Shown here piece after piece: positions 11,782-25,196 of a DNA stretch of 64,000 nt. The notes under the pieces are model-generated. The model was not told the DNA's origin and ran no database searches. It was given only the letters and a program-made list of their open reading frames with translations. The translations under genes were made by a program, and so were the position numbers. The stretch spans positions 682,001 through 746,000 of the forward strand of contig CADCXD010000002.1 of the NCBI GenBank assembly GCA_902806575.1, written 5' to 3'. The first letter of the stretch is position 1, and the number at the start of each line of letters is the position of its first letter. Source of the DNA: Jackrogersella multiformis. Taxonomy: Eukaryota; Ascomycota; Sordariomycetes; Xylariales; Hypoxylaceae.

Positions 11782-14700
11782 TCATAAGAAACCAGACTCA
11801 GCGAGAACTCTATAGTGTTGACAAGTAAGCTGCTGCTTAATTCATGTTAGATTTGTTATGAATATACCTTACGATCTTCTCGTCTTCACGCTCGCGCGGT
11901 TCTACCACCAAGCTCTTGTCGTACATTTCATGCACATCCCCGGCTGCTTGCATGTTGCTCAGGATGTAATCCTGCAGCTCGGGCACCGGTTGGAGGGAAT
12001 ACGGAGAATTCTGGTAGACCTGAATGTCGCGGATCACCTCAGCCGTTTTCGCGCGTTTCGCAAAGTTGATTAGATTAGTTTTCTTAATGATCGACGGAAT
12101 ACCGTCCTCGATGAAAGTGAGATCGGTGAGATATACACCTGCATAGCATATTAATACCGATAGCTAAGAGTAGGAAGGTGAGCGTGTTTAGATAGGAACG
12201 TACCAAAGAAGGGGATACATGGCGGGTTTGCAGCATGTAGAGCCTCTCTGTACTCGCCGAAGTTCTTAGTACTCGCCATTAAACGTCGCATTGTTTCTAA
12301 AACGGCCTGAGTCCGAGCGGGAACTTGATCCCAAGTTCGTTTTAAACGAGCAATTGGGGCGGTGCCAAGGGCGGAGATAATCGAGGTTAGAGTAGAGAAG
12401 TTGTTGAGACCCCGGCATTTCTAATATCGTCAGCAATGCAAAATCCCTAAAGGAGACCATATATAGGTATCGAGACTTACATCAGCAACTGAAACGAAAT
12501 GCTTGATGACAATGACTCGTTTCTTCACATCCATCTGAGCGAGGATCATCTCGGCGACCCAGTTCGTCATTTGATTAGAATGCAAGATTAACGCCTTTAC
12601 GTTAGGCGCTGGTTCGGGATCGTTTTCGCCAACCTTCTTCTGCCATGTCTTGTTGAGACATTCTGTCGGCTTGATCTTACCGTAAAGCTTCGACTCGATA
12701 ATTGTTAACTGACGAGCGAATTCGGTAACATCGATATCAAGGAACTTCAGCTTTTTCATATTCTTCGGCATGATTGGCGCCGGAACATTGTTGGCAAATG
12801 TTTGTATCATGCGTTTAGATGAAATTTCCTTGCCCCCGAGTCGTTGGTCTAAGACGGACATGAGATTGCTTGCGCCGGGAGTTTCTGTAGATTTGACGGT
12901 GTCTCTTGCGAATGCGAACACATCTCGAATCAGCTGTTTCGTCTCTTCGCTCGGCTCCTCCATCCAATAATTCTCGAACCAACTCTTGATGATGTTCACC
13001 ACGCGGAACCGAATGAGTTTTTGCTTTCGATCCCTCCAAATATCATAGTCGGAATTGCTCAGCCCTTCTGGCGGCTGGATATTGAAGCGATTCACTAGAA
13101 GCTGGAACAGCTCTCGTGCCGAGGTGAAGGACCGATAGGTCAAGAGGAACGTGTTGTTGAAACTGAAATCTGACTTGTCATGCCGTGTTAGTTGCTCGAC
13201 CAACGCCAACAACGAACCACCCTTAACCGCAGGCGGGGTTGATTTGAGATCCCAAGACAGGTCGGTTTCGAGATCAATGCGCAAGAACACGGGTGTTTCC
13301 TCAACTTGTTGGATGCTTTGGGGAACAGATCCTTCTCCCAAGATTTGTGCTATCTTCGACAAGTTGTTCGTCTTCCGAGGTATGTTCGTTTCGCCTTCGG
13401 TATAGGAAGCGGATCCCATCAGAGGCGGCCTGACGTCTAGCAGGTTTGGACGAGAACCTTTGCGTACATGCACATCATAAGCTGGCATAGTATCTCTTCT
13501 GGGCGGTTCTCTCTGCAGGTTGCCTTCCCGTATGCGAGCCTCTTGCTGCTGCTGCATGTTGATCTGCACCTGTTCAGAGAGAAGCTGGAGGGAAAAGCCG
13601 ATGTGGGAAGAGTTTGTCTCCAATGCTCTCGCGCACTGCCTGACGTATTCAAGCCTGCCTTCCAATGACTCCCCGCGGACCTCACCCCATTCATCGCCTA
13701 GGGGCCCGGCAATAGCTTGACACCCTAAAATAAGGTCGGAGATGTTGTCGTAAAGGCTTTGCTTATTAGTGCCGTACTCAGCTAGCTGAGGCGTCTGGAA
13801 GGTATTTCCTAGTGATGAGAGGTCAATAGACTCGATCATCGCAATCCAAGGCTTGAACATCTCCAAAATCTTCCCACCGGCAATGCAGATATTGTTGCTA
13901 ACGAGCTCGTGTTTGTACGGAGACACAATCTTGTCAGATATCCCGAGATTCTTTTCTAGCTCCCTAATGCTGGAAACCAGCATCCTCTTGTACTCGTCGA
14001 GCCTCTCGAGAAGTTTCCCGTCCAGAACCGCGTTTGGATCACCAGATCCGTCATCCTCCTCTAAAAAGTTCGACGTGATAGGATCGCGAGGCCCGAGCCC
14101 GTTATTTTGCCAGCTTCCACCCGTTGTACTGCCTATGACGAAGCCGGGAAGTAGTCTCGGGATCTCCTCGCCTCGCTGTTGCCTTGCGACTTCGACAAAG
14201 CTGAAAACACCTCCGAGGACACCATCGGCTTCTTGCAAACACTTCTGGACGGACTCGGCGTTGGGCCAGTCGGCGGCAGCTATATGCGAGGAGATGACAA
14301 GCTTGGAAAATTTAGACATCATATCCCGGAAATGGGGATAGAGTGCTTTGTTCGTCGAGATTATCGAAGGTTGACCAGAGTGGTTGTCGGTCGTACCTGA
14401 GCCAGCCGCCAAGAGTAATCGTAGATGATCAGAGATGTCCTCTGCGCGAGCAACATAGTCGGATCGGTTATTGCTTGTGATCGCGTCTCGGTAGCGGTCA
14501 ATAGCGCGCTTCATATTTGATATGAGGAGGGTCCACGACAACGGTTGTGTTGCACCGTCGTCGAAAAAGGAGCGAGGTATCGTGGCAGCTTGGGGAAGGT
14601 TAAAACTGGCACCTGTGAAAGATGTAGCGGATGCTAGCGTCGGTACTTGACCGGTACTAGCCATCGGGACATTGGTGTTGATGAAGGTTTCAGCTCTCGA

Positions 14701-15686
14701 TCGTATTCCTTGTGAAGCTCCGTTGATGGAGTCCATGGATGGTGACGGAGAGACCCCGACGCTATCGCTACCGTAGGCGCGACGTCGCGAGGGCTATGTA
14801 ACACTTGTGAGCGGGTGACAATAGCATACATGCGGATGGTTGTACGTACCAAGGAACCTATGGAACTCTTCATGAGCAATTCACCTTCGAGTTCTGAAGC
14901 TGACGTTGCTTCGGAATCCTCATCTTCATCTTGCATCAAGCCTCTTGCCATCATCTCCGGAGGCACCCTTGTCTTCTCTGGCATATGTACATCCATCCGG
15001 TTTCGAGGTCCGTTTTCGTTGAAGGATGTGGGCGACTCGAGTGGAAGCTCCATGCTGCTCTCCCCCGTCATGGTATTGTAGTAAAATAATCTGCCATCGG
15101 GTGTGGCCTGGGGGATCCAGAAATCGGCGCCGGATTTTCTAGTTCTCGTGCCTTCGAGTGGCAATCCGTTCAGATCGTCCTGATCGGACTCGTTTCCATC
15201 ATCGAATTCTTCCTCATATACTACTTGATCCTCCAGCTCATCATCACCGTTCTCCCCATCGACATTTTGCATCTGCTCTGGAATCTCTTCGGGGTTCGTG
15301 ATGATCTGACAATAATTGCTTGGAAACCAACCGCGGACACCGTTGATGACGCCGTCCCACCAACCACTTTCCAGCTGGGTGATAACCTGAATCACGTCGC
15401 CTTCATGGAAACTCAGACTGGTTCGATCATCGGCATCATAGTCGTACAGGGCTCGTACGTAGAGCGTGCCAGGCGGCGCGGTGCCTAATATACCGTTCAT
15501 GTTGTATGTGTAAGGGTTATAGTCACGGTCACCGCTGGAATGACCCAACGATGCCGGGTTCCTCAGCTCGATAGCAGAATCGGGGTTCTTGTCGAGAGTG
15601 TTAGTTCGGGATCTATTGCGCGAATTGTACGTGTTGTCTTTCTGGTTTGTTACTATTGCGGACACCGGAGACTGCGTCATGAGCAT
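11782..15686 (-). CDS. Cdc25-type Ras guanine-nucleotide exchange factor (SH3 + RasGEF_N + RasGEF)
   Basis: Five exons are inferred (15686-14850, 14793-12481, 12420-12204, 12138-11868, 11809-11782), giving about 1221 residues, a usual size for fungal Cdc25. It activates Ras by exchanging GDP for GTP at the plasma membrane, upstream of cAMP/PKA and MAPK signalling. Residues 75-131 are an SH3 domain (ALYDYDADD, then GWW and SNYC). About 188-215 is a degenerate WW-like segment (FWIPQATPDGRLFYYN) whose second Trp is Met. A Ser/Gly-rich and helical linker follows. RasGEF_N lies at about 803-918 (TFLLTYRSFTSARELF). The catalytic RasGEF domain runs from about 963 to the end and includes the conserved LNNFSTLTSIISAL and ARLKRTW helix motifs. 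Phases match at all four introns (56, 60, 65 and 58 nt). The terminal exon is only 28 nt and restores the family C-terminus ESGFL; failure to splice it would end the protein in an unrelated 11-residue tail. Identification is firm; the exact start less so. Confidence 0.92.
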
Positions 15687-16610
15687 CGTGACGTCGGATG
15701 CGCCAAGCGTGATTAAAAGGTGATTCGGAAGAATAGTATTAAGTCATGCCCCAGTAAAGACTGAAGGGTAGACGAAGTAAAACGGAGCCAAGCCGACAGC
15801 CTTGCATAGATACTCTGTTAAAGATTTGTCTCACAACAAAGGGGAAAAGGAGGCGAAAGCGCGAGAATATGCGTCGATGTATTTTATCACCGCCGTTGCT
15901 GTCGTGTTCGAAATCATGAAGGAAAGGAACCGGGGGGTGAATCGCGTGTTCGTGTTCGGAACGATAGGTCCGGAAGTAAAGTCGAAAGAATGAAAGAAAT
16001 GTAGAATATCTAGTATCTATTTCCCCCCCTTCTTCAATCGATAAAAATTGCACGTCTCCTTTCAAGTTTGCCTACAAACTTGGAAGCGCTAAGAGTGTTG
16101 TTGCGGACGTAGACATACGCAGGCTGGCAGGATAGTGATGTGAATGGTGGATGGGCCTTCTCGATGGGCGGGTAAAAGAAAGTAAGGTAAGGAGTTCAAT
16201 TCGCCGAACGCTGAACGATGAACGATGAGCGCTGATCGAGAAAGGCTAGTCCGTCAGTTTTCCTGGCTTTCCCCGGGGTTTTAAGGGCCTAATGCCTAAT
16301 GGTTAAGGGCTGAGGGCTGAAAGAGATAATGCCTAGTAGGTAGACAGGTAGATAGGAACCGGCTGTAAGAAATGACTGTAATAATGTCGAATGTCTGTAA
16401 GAAAATGGATGTCGAGTTACCAGTTACCTCTTAGAGGTTGGTAGGTTGGTAGGCTGGTAGGTTTGGGTTACAGCCTATAGGATCTACAGCTGCTTTGAGG
16501 TGGGTGAAGTATGTAATGTATATGTTTAATCGGCGAAGGGGGGGTGTGATATTTTTTTTTTCTTGGTCCCAGCCGATAATCACAGCCCGGAGGTAAGGTA
16601 AGGCAGGTAA

Positions 16611-16670
16611 GATGGTAGATGATAGATAGTAGATAGTAGATGGTAGATGGTAGGTGGTAGGTGGTAGGTA
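16611..16670 (+). repeat. Degenerate GGTAGAT/GGTAGGT minisatellite
   Basis: Tandem units of 7-8 bases (GATGGTA, GATAGTA, GGTGGTA) repeated about eight times. It lies upstream of the RasGEF gene, about 0.9 kb from its start codon. Relatives with GGTAGGTTG units occur at 16436-16462. Confidence 0.8.
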
Positions 16671-18160
16671 CATGTAAGAAAGATCTCACCTGGGCAGTCG
16701 CAGTCGGGGTTGCTCTCTCGTCTCCCACCGTATCAATTTTCTGATCTCCCATCTGTTGTGCCTTAGGTACCTAGGTAGTAAAGTAGTTTGTACTCCGTAC
16801 TTTGGCTCCGTACTTTGGTAGCGTTTGGTAGTACTGTATATTGTAATATGTACTGCCTAGGTATTACCATTACTATGGTTCAATATGGGTTAATTTCATA
16901 AGGTAACTGTTCATAATAGGCAAGCTACAGTTGGCTATTCCAGATAAGGTAATATGTACGGTCTTAGACTCGTAATCAAATACCCCTCTTTCTCCACGAA
17001 AGACCCCTTTAAATTTATCTATCATATTGAAATTATGATTGGATCTGCTCTTTCACATTCGCAAACCCGTGGACCCAAACGACCGGATAGGAGAGGTCCC
17101 AAGACTGCTAATAATAAAGATGTACGAAATAAGGTATATATTAAGTTATTAAATATATTGAGTATACGAACCGTATTGAAATTTCATATTAAGCTTGGCT
17201 TTGCAGATTGGTGAATGAAATGTTTAGATTTGCAGATTTACAGCATTGGTTTTATTATCGAGATTATTGCCTATTACCTTAGGCAAGGTACCTAGGTACC
17301 TAGATAAGTATCAAGACACCCCGCCGGTGTACTCTTTACAATCTGCAAGTACTGTATGCTAGTACCGGATGCTGCAAAATTTAGATTTATGGATACGGAC
17401 CTTCCAGTAAAAGAAGGAGCATGCGAATAAAGAAGGATTATCTCGATTTGATAAGTATTTTAGTTTAATCGATTTCCTTTTCTAAGGTTAAGCCAGCTTT
17501 AATTAGTTTTAGCTACCTAGGTCTTTATGTAAGCACTTACCTTAGGTAGGTAACTCGTGTCAAATTTAAGTCATATTATGTACCTAATGTCGCCAATTAC
17601 TGGCAGTCGACTCGGCATAAGTATAACAGTATTCGATAGTAGGTAATCTGGATTTAAAGGGGGAGAACAAGAAAGGCCTAAATTTAAATATTATGTAATA
17701 GTTCGGGCAATCGATTAAGATCTGAGCAAGGATTTGAGGAGCGGCTAGTGTAGATGACAGTCGACATTTTTATTAATACTGTAAGTCGCATTAGATTTAC
17801 TACTGTTAGCGTTTTTTCATGGCAATGATTAACACCTTATAAGCTAAGCACCTGAAGGTTATTAGCAGCTAAGGTGAAAGATACCTAATGTAGTTGTATG
17901 ACTAGTTATATGGCCATATCGGCTACCTGGAGAAGATGCTAAAATAATTTAAGGTAGGTATCGTGAGAACTTAAATCCGAACCTTGATATATAAACCTTG
18001 ATCCGTCCGTTTAATAGGATTATGAGTGAGAATACCTATCAATTACCTACCTATCAGGTAAGGATACTATTAAGTAAGAATAAGAGAGGGGTAGCGCGGC
18101 CTTCACAAAATTCGTCGCTCATCCTTACCTACATACCTGGCATACCTTGTATATACATAC

Positions 18161-19020
18161 TACCTAGGTATGCATGCAAGCTGCAATGGCCTCGTGCTCG
18201 TGGCACTTGGCGAACCGATGAGCATGTAGGAAAGTAGGTACTAAGGTATTATCCACGGACCATGAGATATACATCCACAGAGCACAGGGTAATACTCACG
18301 CTAAATGCTGAGGCTCGGTAAGCGATAGGGAGAGATACAGTACTACATACCTGTATGTATAGGTATGTATCCTAGGACCTAGGTAGGTAGGTAAATCAAG
18401 GCTTCAAACACACGTGGGATTCATGTTCGCTTGCAACCCTTGTTCTGGTGTCTGGTGTATGATGTCTGGTTGGAAAACCTCCCCCGCCCCTTTTACACGC
18501 CGATTAATTCGACCAGCTATCGGGATATTTCGAAGGCGCATGGAAGAAATAGAAGCTTTTGCTCATACACTAGACGCTACCTATCCAATAAACGACAACC
18601 AATACCTAGGTATTGGTCCACTGTGGGCCGAAGATAGAAAGGCGCTACTTCGATATCAAGGCTACCTAGTAACAACAGTTAATAATAAGCAAATCCCTGA
18701 ATTAAGTTGATTCCGTTATCAGGTACGTATGCTGTTTGGAAAATACCTACCTAGGTAACCATCGTTCGATTAATAGACCTTGCTGTTGTTGGATTGTACA
18801 CAGATATGTTAGTCAGATATTCAGCATCCCTGTAACCCCTTCTGCCCCTGTGAATCAGAATCCTAACCGGGCTGATCAGTTACCTAGGTACGTAGTAGAT
18901 AAATCAACGACTATTAATACCTACCTATGTACCTAGGTATGTAGGTTGGAACATGAGAGGCTATCCTCGTTTCGTATTTATGGGCGGTACAGAAGCATCT
19001 CTAGGTACCTAGGTAGGTAT
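18161..19020. repeat. Dense cluster of TACCTAGGTA palindromic elements
   Basis: At least seven CCTAGG-centred palindromes in 860 bases, centred near 18165, 18373, 18380, 18607, 18752, 18885, 18934 and 19010. Many are flanked by GGTA/TACC tetranucleotide extensions that lengthen the palindrome. The repeats are separated by unrelated sequence, so this is a dispersed element and not one tandem array. Confidence 0.85.
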
Positions 19021-22000
19021 GTATTGGCGATGTTAGTGTCGATTCTCCTCATTAATACATACCGGTAGGTAGCCCTGGTATTGCTCGCTTCCTAGGTAGG
19101 TCTCACTGACTTCCAACAAGGTGCTTGTCGTACTTGTCTCAGATCAAGCCAAGACAAGCTACCGTTAGCATATCGCGACATCTTTCAAGCCACAGAACTA
19201 GCCCGCAGTATAAACTAGGTCACTTCCAAGTTTATTATAAGCTTGATGTCTCATGAGTTCGAGAGCTTCCAAGGTTGTGTCGAGATTCAGCGAACCCCCC
19301 ACGCCTTACCTGGGAATGGTAGTAGTCATCGGCCTTCCAGAATCCTTCGTTAAGCTACTGTCATCTGCCCGATCCTGCGACCTTCGACACACAAGATCGG
19401 GAGCGCGAACTGATGTATTTCAGCTTTCTGCCCCCAATCAGCTTCCCGTAGTACCACGTGGGATTGCTTCTGCAATCCTACGACCTGACGAGGGGTGCCT
19501 ATGATGGGTAGGTATGCCTCCACACTGCATCAGTTGTACTCATACGTACTCGCATATCCATGGATGTCTATTCGAACTTGGACTGTGTGATACAACAAGG
19601 TCGTGTAACTGTAACCCGGAGTGGGTGGCTCGGGTCGACAGTGGACGACGGAAGCGCGGGATTGCCCTTCTAATGCACGCCATCAACGCGGGCGATAGAT
19701 CACGACAAGCCAATTTTAGCGAAGCGCCGCAAGGGCTAGCCGCACGCTTTCTTGTATCGAGAGCTCGAGTACCTAAGTAGGTACCTGCCTATATATAGTC
19801 ATGCTTTTAGGAGGGGTTGACCGGATATCTGATATGATCCGGGAGGCTCGGACATCTTCGAATTTGTTTCTGACCGCATCGTGATCTCAACAACACCATT
19901 ACTATAAGCGGCCCACACCCGCCCGGCTTATGACACATCGTATTTGAAACGTGTATTTTGTGATCGAATATTTACCTGCTTGGGCGAGCCCTTTCGCTCG
20001 TTCATGTATCGTGAGGGGTTCTGTTGTCCAAGGTCGAGTAGATATCTTATCTTCGTGGAAGTGAAAAAGAACGGTGTCCCGGTGAAGTTTCGGGGCCTAG
20101 AGGCTTAGCAGCGGGCCGGTCCTGGTCGATATTTCGGCCGTGCGAACCCGACAGAATAATAATAGAAGTATTATATTACTCGTTCTAAGAAATGAAAGAA
20201 GAAAAAAATAGATTTTTATTTTATTTTAACTATTACCTGTCGCGTGGCTTAAGGCAAGGTATAAGTGTGGTACGGAGTATTGTCCAACAGCCTATTAGGT
20301 ACTACATATCGGTATTCATGTGCTGAGTGGTGATCTTCAGGGGATAGGTTCCATGGATCCGGCGAGACCACGAATGGACTGCCGCCATCTCGGCTTTTAC
20401 GCCAGAATACCCGTCAATGTCAATGGTTCTCCCAGATCATTGGGACGCCAATCATAAATATCTTCCAACGCCCCCTACCTAACCGGAAGAGATCGTTTCT
20501 GTCTCACACCTCCTAAGTACGTACGCCTTGCCTTAAAAAGCATCAATATGATGGAATATGCAGCTCGGGAATCGTGTACAGTGGATACTAAAAGGATTTA
20601 GTGCCTCATATGGATGGCTATAGGCGGATATTACCTATGCTAGACCTACTTTGGCTTGACGATCTGGGTTAGCACACGTGGAGCTCTCCCGGAAGACTCC
20701 CGCGAACCCCAGGCCCTCGTCTCCCAAAGTTTCAACCATTGCTAATTCCTGCATCACGAAGCCTGTCAAAATCCAGGGGGGGTGGCATGAGGCGGTATGA
20801 GCTTTGTCAAAACACAAGCCTACGACAGATTCCATGCACATCATTCGGGTCCAAATTACCCTTCATGCTTCAGTCCATCAGATTAACAGATCTGGAATTA
20901 AGGTAGTTGATATCAACGACGCCAGACGAACTCTTCAGCTCTAGGTATGTCCACATCGCCTTACCTACATAGTAGAGCGGGAGCTAATCAAGATATTAAG
21001 GTATCGAGCAGCGGAAGATCTACTGCACTCCAGACTCAAATAGAGAAATAAGACGGTCAGGACATCCCGAACTCCAGCGACAAATTTAGTAAGTATTGTG
21101 GGTAGGTTGAAATACTCCACCTGGCGTTTCTAGTGTGTCGAACCTGTCAGCCTGTTACCCGTCAGCCCGTCTCGTCTTTGTTAGGATATGCTAACAATGT
21201 CCAATATTTGACATGTCAACTAAGAAGTGACCTGTTCATTTGTTTCCGGGAGTCGAGGGGTAATTCAGTCGGGGAGGTCTAGGGGATTTCGAACAGACAA
21301 GCATGACCATCGATATGTAAGTTGAATGGTCTAATTTATGAGCACGTATGGGCCTGCTAAGGGATAGACTGTTTTCTATATGTAGCTACATCATATAGTT
21401 ATAGCGAGAGGCAGGACATAAACCTCTTATGTCCTGCCACGCGATCAAGTAGGATCTTTGACTCCTTGAGAGCTTGAAGCCTCCTCCACCTCGGCTGGAC
21501 ACAAGGAGCCTGCATATCTCGTCCCGTGATCGCGAGAGTATCCAGTGTCTGGGAACTTGCCAGCGTCGTGGGGCGGTGGGACGGACTTCCGGTTCTACAA
21601 CACGAGGGCTCAAGCGTCCATCAATGTACCTAATTTAAATATTTATTCAAATCCATAAGAGTAAAATTTCTACTCGTAACGATGCTTGTGATATAAAGGA
21701 ACAGGCAATCATTCATGCTTCGGGAGGAAAAACTACTACTATTACTACGGTAGGGTATTCCCCTTGCTACTTGCCATGACACGATGGGAGAGCTGTTGAG
21801 ACAAATAAGTCAAAACAATAACTGCAGACATATCACATGGACTACACACAGACTAAGCGATCGCCAGTCAAAACCAAACTCATTGAAATTCGTTGTCTGC
21901 CCCGCTCTCTCAACTGTCAACCCCTCACCACTCGAGAAGACGGTGAGGTATTAGCATCTTGCAGTCGGCAAACCACAGTGGGGGGTAGGGACGGGGTGGA

Positions 22001-22630
22001 CCGGTATAGGTAGACACAGGTAGACCTAACTCATGGAGAAATAGCCGAGATTCATCAAGGGCCTCCGGTAATACACTACCTGCTTCAATTGCGGGAAGAT
22101 CTGGACAATGAAGCCATCGTGATCAAAATGATAAGCCATTTAGAACGTGCTCTCGGGCAGTACCAAGCCAGCAGTTCTCATCCACGTTTCACATCTCTTA
22201 CATTACAACAACATTGTACGTAGGTAGTATGCTATACATATGTATGATGTATAGCACTTCAAAGGAAAATCGGGGTATAGATGTCCTTTTTTCGGCAGCA
22301 CTAGCCTCGGTTCTCCAGTTTCTTGCATGATGCAAGCGAGGCGGGTGGTCAGCTTGCAGTTGATTAACCAGTAATCTATGTTTCCCGAAGCTATTTTGGG
22401 ACAGGGTTTGCTGCTCCCCATAGCCGCCTTTTGATTGCGCACAACTATCTTCATTTTAGGGGATATAGACGTGACAACATGATTTTCTAGTCGTATTCGA
22501 GTTGGGTCTTGGCTGACTGAGATTGCAAACTGTCAGCATTGGCAATGAGAATGATGTGGCATTGTAGGGCCGTATTAGTGACGTTCGACGATGCCGGGAG
22601 ATCCTACACGGATGGATGACCTTCACTTAC

Positions 22631-23272
22631 ATACCTACTAGGTAGGTAGATACCTTCCCAGGTATGTACTACCTATTAGCTACATATGAAGTTATATAGA
22701 AGAGACGATTATTATAACAGCATTGGGCTCTAAAGTTGGATCACGCAAAGCCAGACAACATGCCAACCTTGGAAACGATGCGGAGTGATTACGAAACTAT
22801 GGAGGTTATATGACGATGAAGTGGGATGGAGGGGGAAAAGGGGATGGAAACTATTTTCATCGTAAATACGGTACCTATTAGGAAATGTGTAAGATCCATG
22901 AGGGTCTTCCACTAATAAAGCTTTTACCGGAAACATCTAATTTCGTGGTCTAGGCACGGAAATGAAGTGGTCAGATCTATGAGACCAGGGATTCACTTAC
23001 CAACCTATGATCTGTGACATCAAAGGATCATTCTGATTTTAGTGCACTTTCGACATCCGATAGTAGCCTGTGGTAGAAGGGCTGCACGGGGTGAAAAGGA
23101 GGAGCCAGATTTTCTATTCTAACAATGAGAAGTAAAAAGGCACGATATCTAGATGGATGGTTTCCAATTCCTCCTCCTCACTACCTACCTAAGGTATGTA
23201 TTACTACAGCTGTACATATGTGAACAATACATACCTAGTAATAAAACATACCTGCCTAGGTAGGTAGGCATC
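22631..23272. repeat. ACCTACCTAGGTAGGT-type elements, two sub-clusters
   Basis: The first sub-cluster (22631-22677) has TACCTACTAGGTAGGTA followed by partial units. The second (about 23182-23272) includes CTACCTACCTAAGGTA and CCTGCCTAGGTAGGTAGG. These are variants of the window-wide palindromic element. Confidence 0.75.
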
Positions 23273-24049
23273 ATACATCCTGTAAATATAACTCGCCATG
23301 CTAAATTGGGGATCTCCACGTTGCTGCTTTTGACAAATGGGGACCAGGAGATTTTATTATTCTGAGTCTAGCTGTCTAATTAGGTATTAGTAGGTAGGTA
23401 GTAGGTACATGGGTACGGAGTGTTATTGTAGCTTTACATAAGGTACCAGGTAGGTCATTTTTCTTTTTCTTTTTTCTTGACACGACACGGACTGGTCACG
23501 GGTCACACACAGAGTCTTAACGTGGCACGCCAAGATGAATGTGGAATTGGTGGAAATGGTGGAAATGTCGATGGAGACGTGTTTTCGGCTTCCTTGCTTG
23601 GTAAATACATTGTACCTCGGACCCCTCGGCCGGTGGTTCCATCGCTGTTCTTTGAACCTTCCATGTCCTTTCATTCCCTGTCATGCCCCTCCCTGCCCCC
23701 CCTTTTGTGGCTGGAGGATTAATATGAATTTGCCCAGGTAAACTTCGAACTCGAAGCTGAATTTTCCCCCGCCAACATCCCACTTCATTTTTTTTTGTTC
23801 TGCGAACGCTTTGAACTTTGAAATACCTACCCCTCTTAATGTCCGTAGAGGAGAAGATACATACACCACACTGAGTTCTTAACTTCGTAGTTATCAACCA
23901 TAGATTATTACTACTAATGCATTGAATAATCATCCAATGCAGTAATAGTATGTATGTATTAGCGGTGTGAATAACTTAAACAATTTGCACACCGCATCTA
24001 CAATTCCGGAGGGGCTATTGAGCGAAGCGAGAATATTCTTCCTAAATCT

Positions 24050-24584
24050 TATGTACCTAGGTACCTCCCCGGGCACTTCGAAGCTTTAAATATCCACTAA
24101 AATTCATATCCCCGGGGGGCCCTGGTTGCCTTATGAAGTAGGTACCTATCTAGGTACCCTGGGCAAAGCTTTTGCAGCCCACCGCCAAGGTACCTAACCT
24201 GGAAACGCCCTGCATAACACCGCCTGTAATTACAGCACAAGAGCACCCACCTCTTTGCAACCCGTGCAGCCGGCCCGCGTCACTTCCTTTAACCTCACTT
24301 GACTTGATCGGGCCACTTTACCTGCGGCGTAACTCGTAACTTACCATCTAAGCACTTTCTCGACCAATTTCAACCAAAAAAAGCCACACCCACTTCAATC
24401 GCCTCACCTACTTTGAATGTACTTTCCTTACCAATCCACCGTTTACCCACATTATTTTATTCCAATCCGACTGGTCTTCGAATCGTTAGTGCATCGTTCG
24501 CTATCTACACTAGTGTAGGTACCTAGTGTATCGTCGTCCCCAGCCGCTTAATTTCTATTGTGTCAGTACCTAGGTACCTAGTAC
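24050..24584. repeat. TACCTAGGTA elements upstream of the transcription-factor gene
   Basis: Perfect palindromes occur at 24054-24063 and 24567-24576. Near-perfect ones lie at 24139-24158 and 24516-24528. They fall 0.8-1.3 kb before the C2H2 transcription-factor start codon. Confidence 0.75.
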
Positions 24585-25133
24585 ATAGCACACGGAGGTA
24601 GAAGGTGGATAAGTATACCTGGTACCCAAGTATAGCTGGAAAGTGGATAGGTACGTACCCTTTTTGTTTTTCTCGTTTCTAACTTCATGGGATGGAAGTT
24701 GCCAATTCCACTGGGCAACCAACTTGCCCAGGTGTTGTTCCCCTCCCCTCTCCCTCCCTGCACTAGCCACTAGCCACTTTTGCATAGCACAGCACAGCAC
24801 AACTTGCCCAGGTGGGAAGAGCACAGCGCATTCGATTTTCCCTCCCTCATTTTGACCCGGCATTGTCCCTCCTTCACTCCTCATCCCTTCCCACCCCCCC
24901 TCCTTTTTTTCTAAAATTCCCAACTTCATATTATTTTCCTTCCTCCATCAAAAACGTCTATCCGCCCGCCCCTCGAAAACCCCTCTTTGGTTTTAAACGG
25001 TCGCATCCCGCACATCGTTAATTACTTACCTGCGTCGTCAATTTTAAGACGGCTGCATCATCTCGAACACTTTTTCGTGCTTCGAGATTATTCCCCGGCC
25101 ACGGCCGCAACCCTTCAGAACACAGTCCATTCC

Positions 25134-25196
25134 ATGATCCCTATATCAACACAAATGACCAACTATCAAAAATCTAGTCAAGAAGACACACTTTAA
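25134..25196 (+). promoter_or_regulatory. Possible upstream ORF (20 codons) in the transcription-factor leader
   Basis: An ATG at 25134 opens a 20-codon frame ending in TAA at 25194-25196, 196 bases before the main start codon. If the transcript starts upstream of it, ribosomes would meet it first, which could lower translation of the transcription factor. No transcription start can be read from sequence, so its presence in the mRNA is an assumption. Confidence 0.35.

Noticed and set aside
16800..24400. Small frames such as 19253-19504 and 20635-20844 as secreted effectors
   Set aside because: No signal peptide with conserved cysteine spacing, no splice support, and lengths expected by chance in this much sequence.
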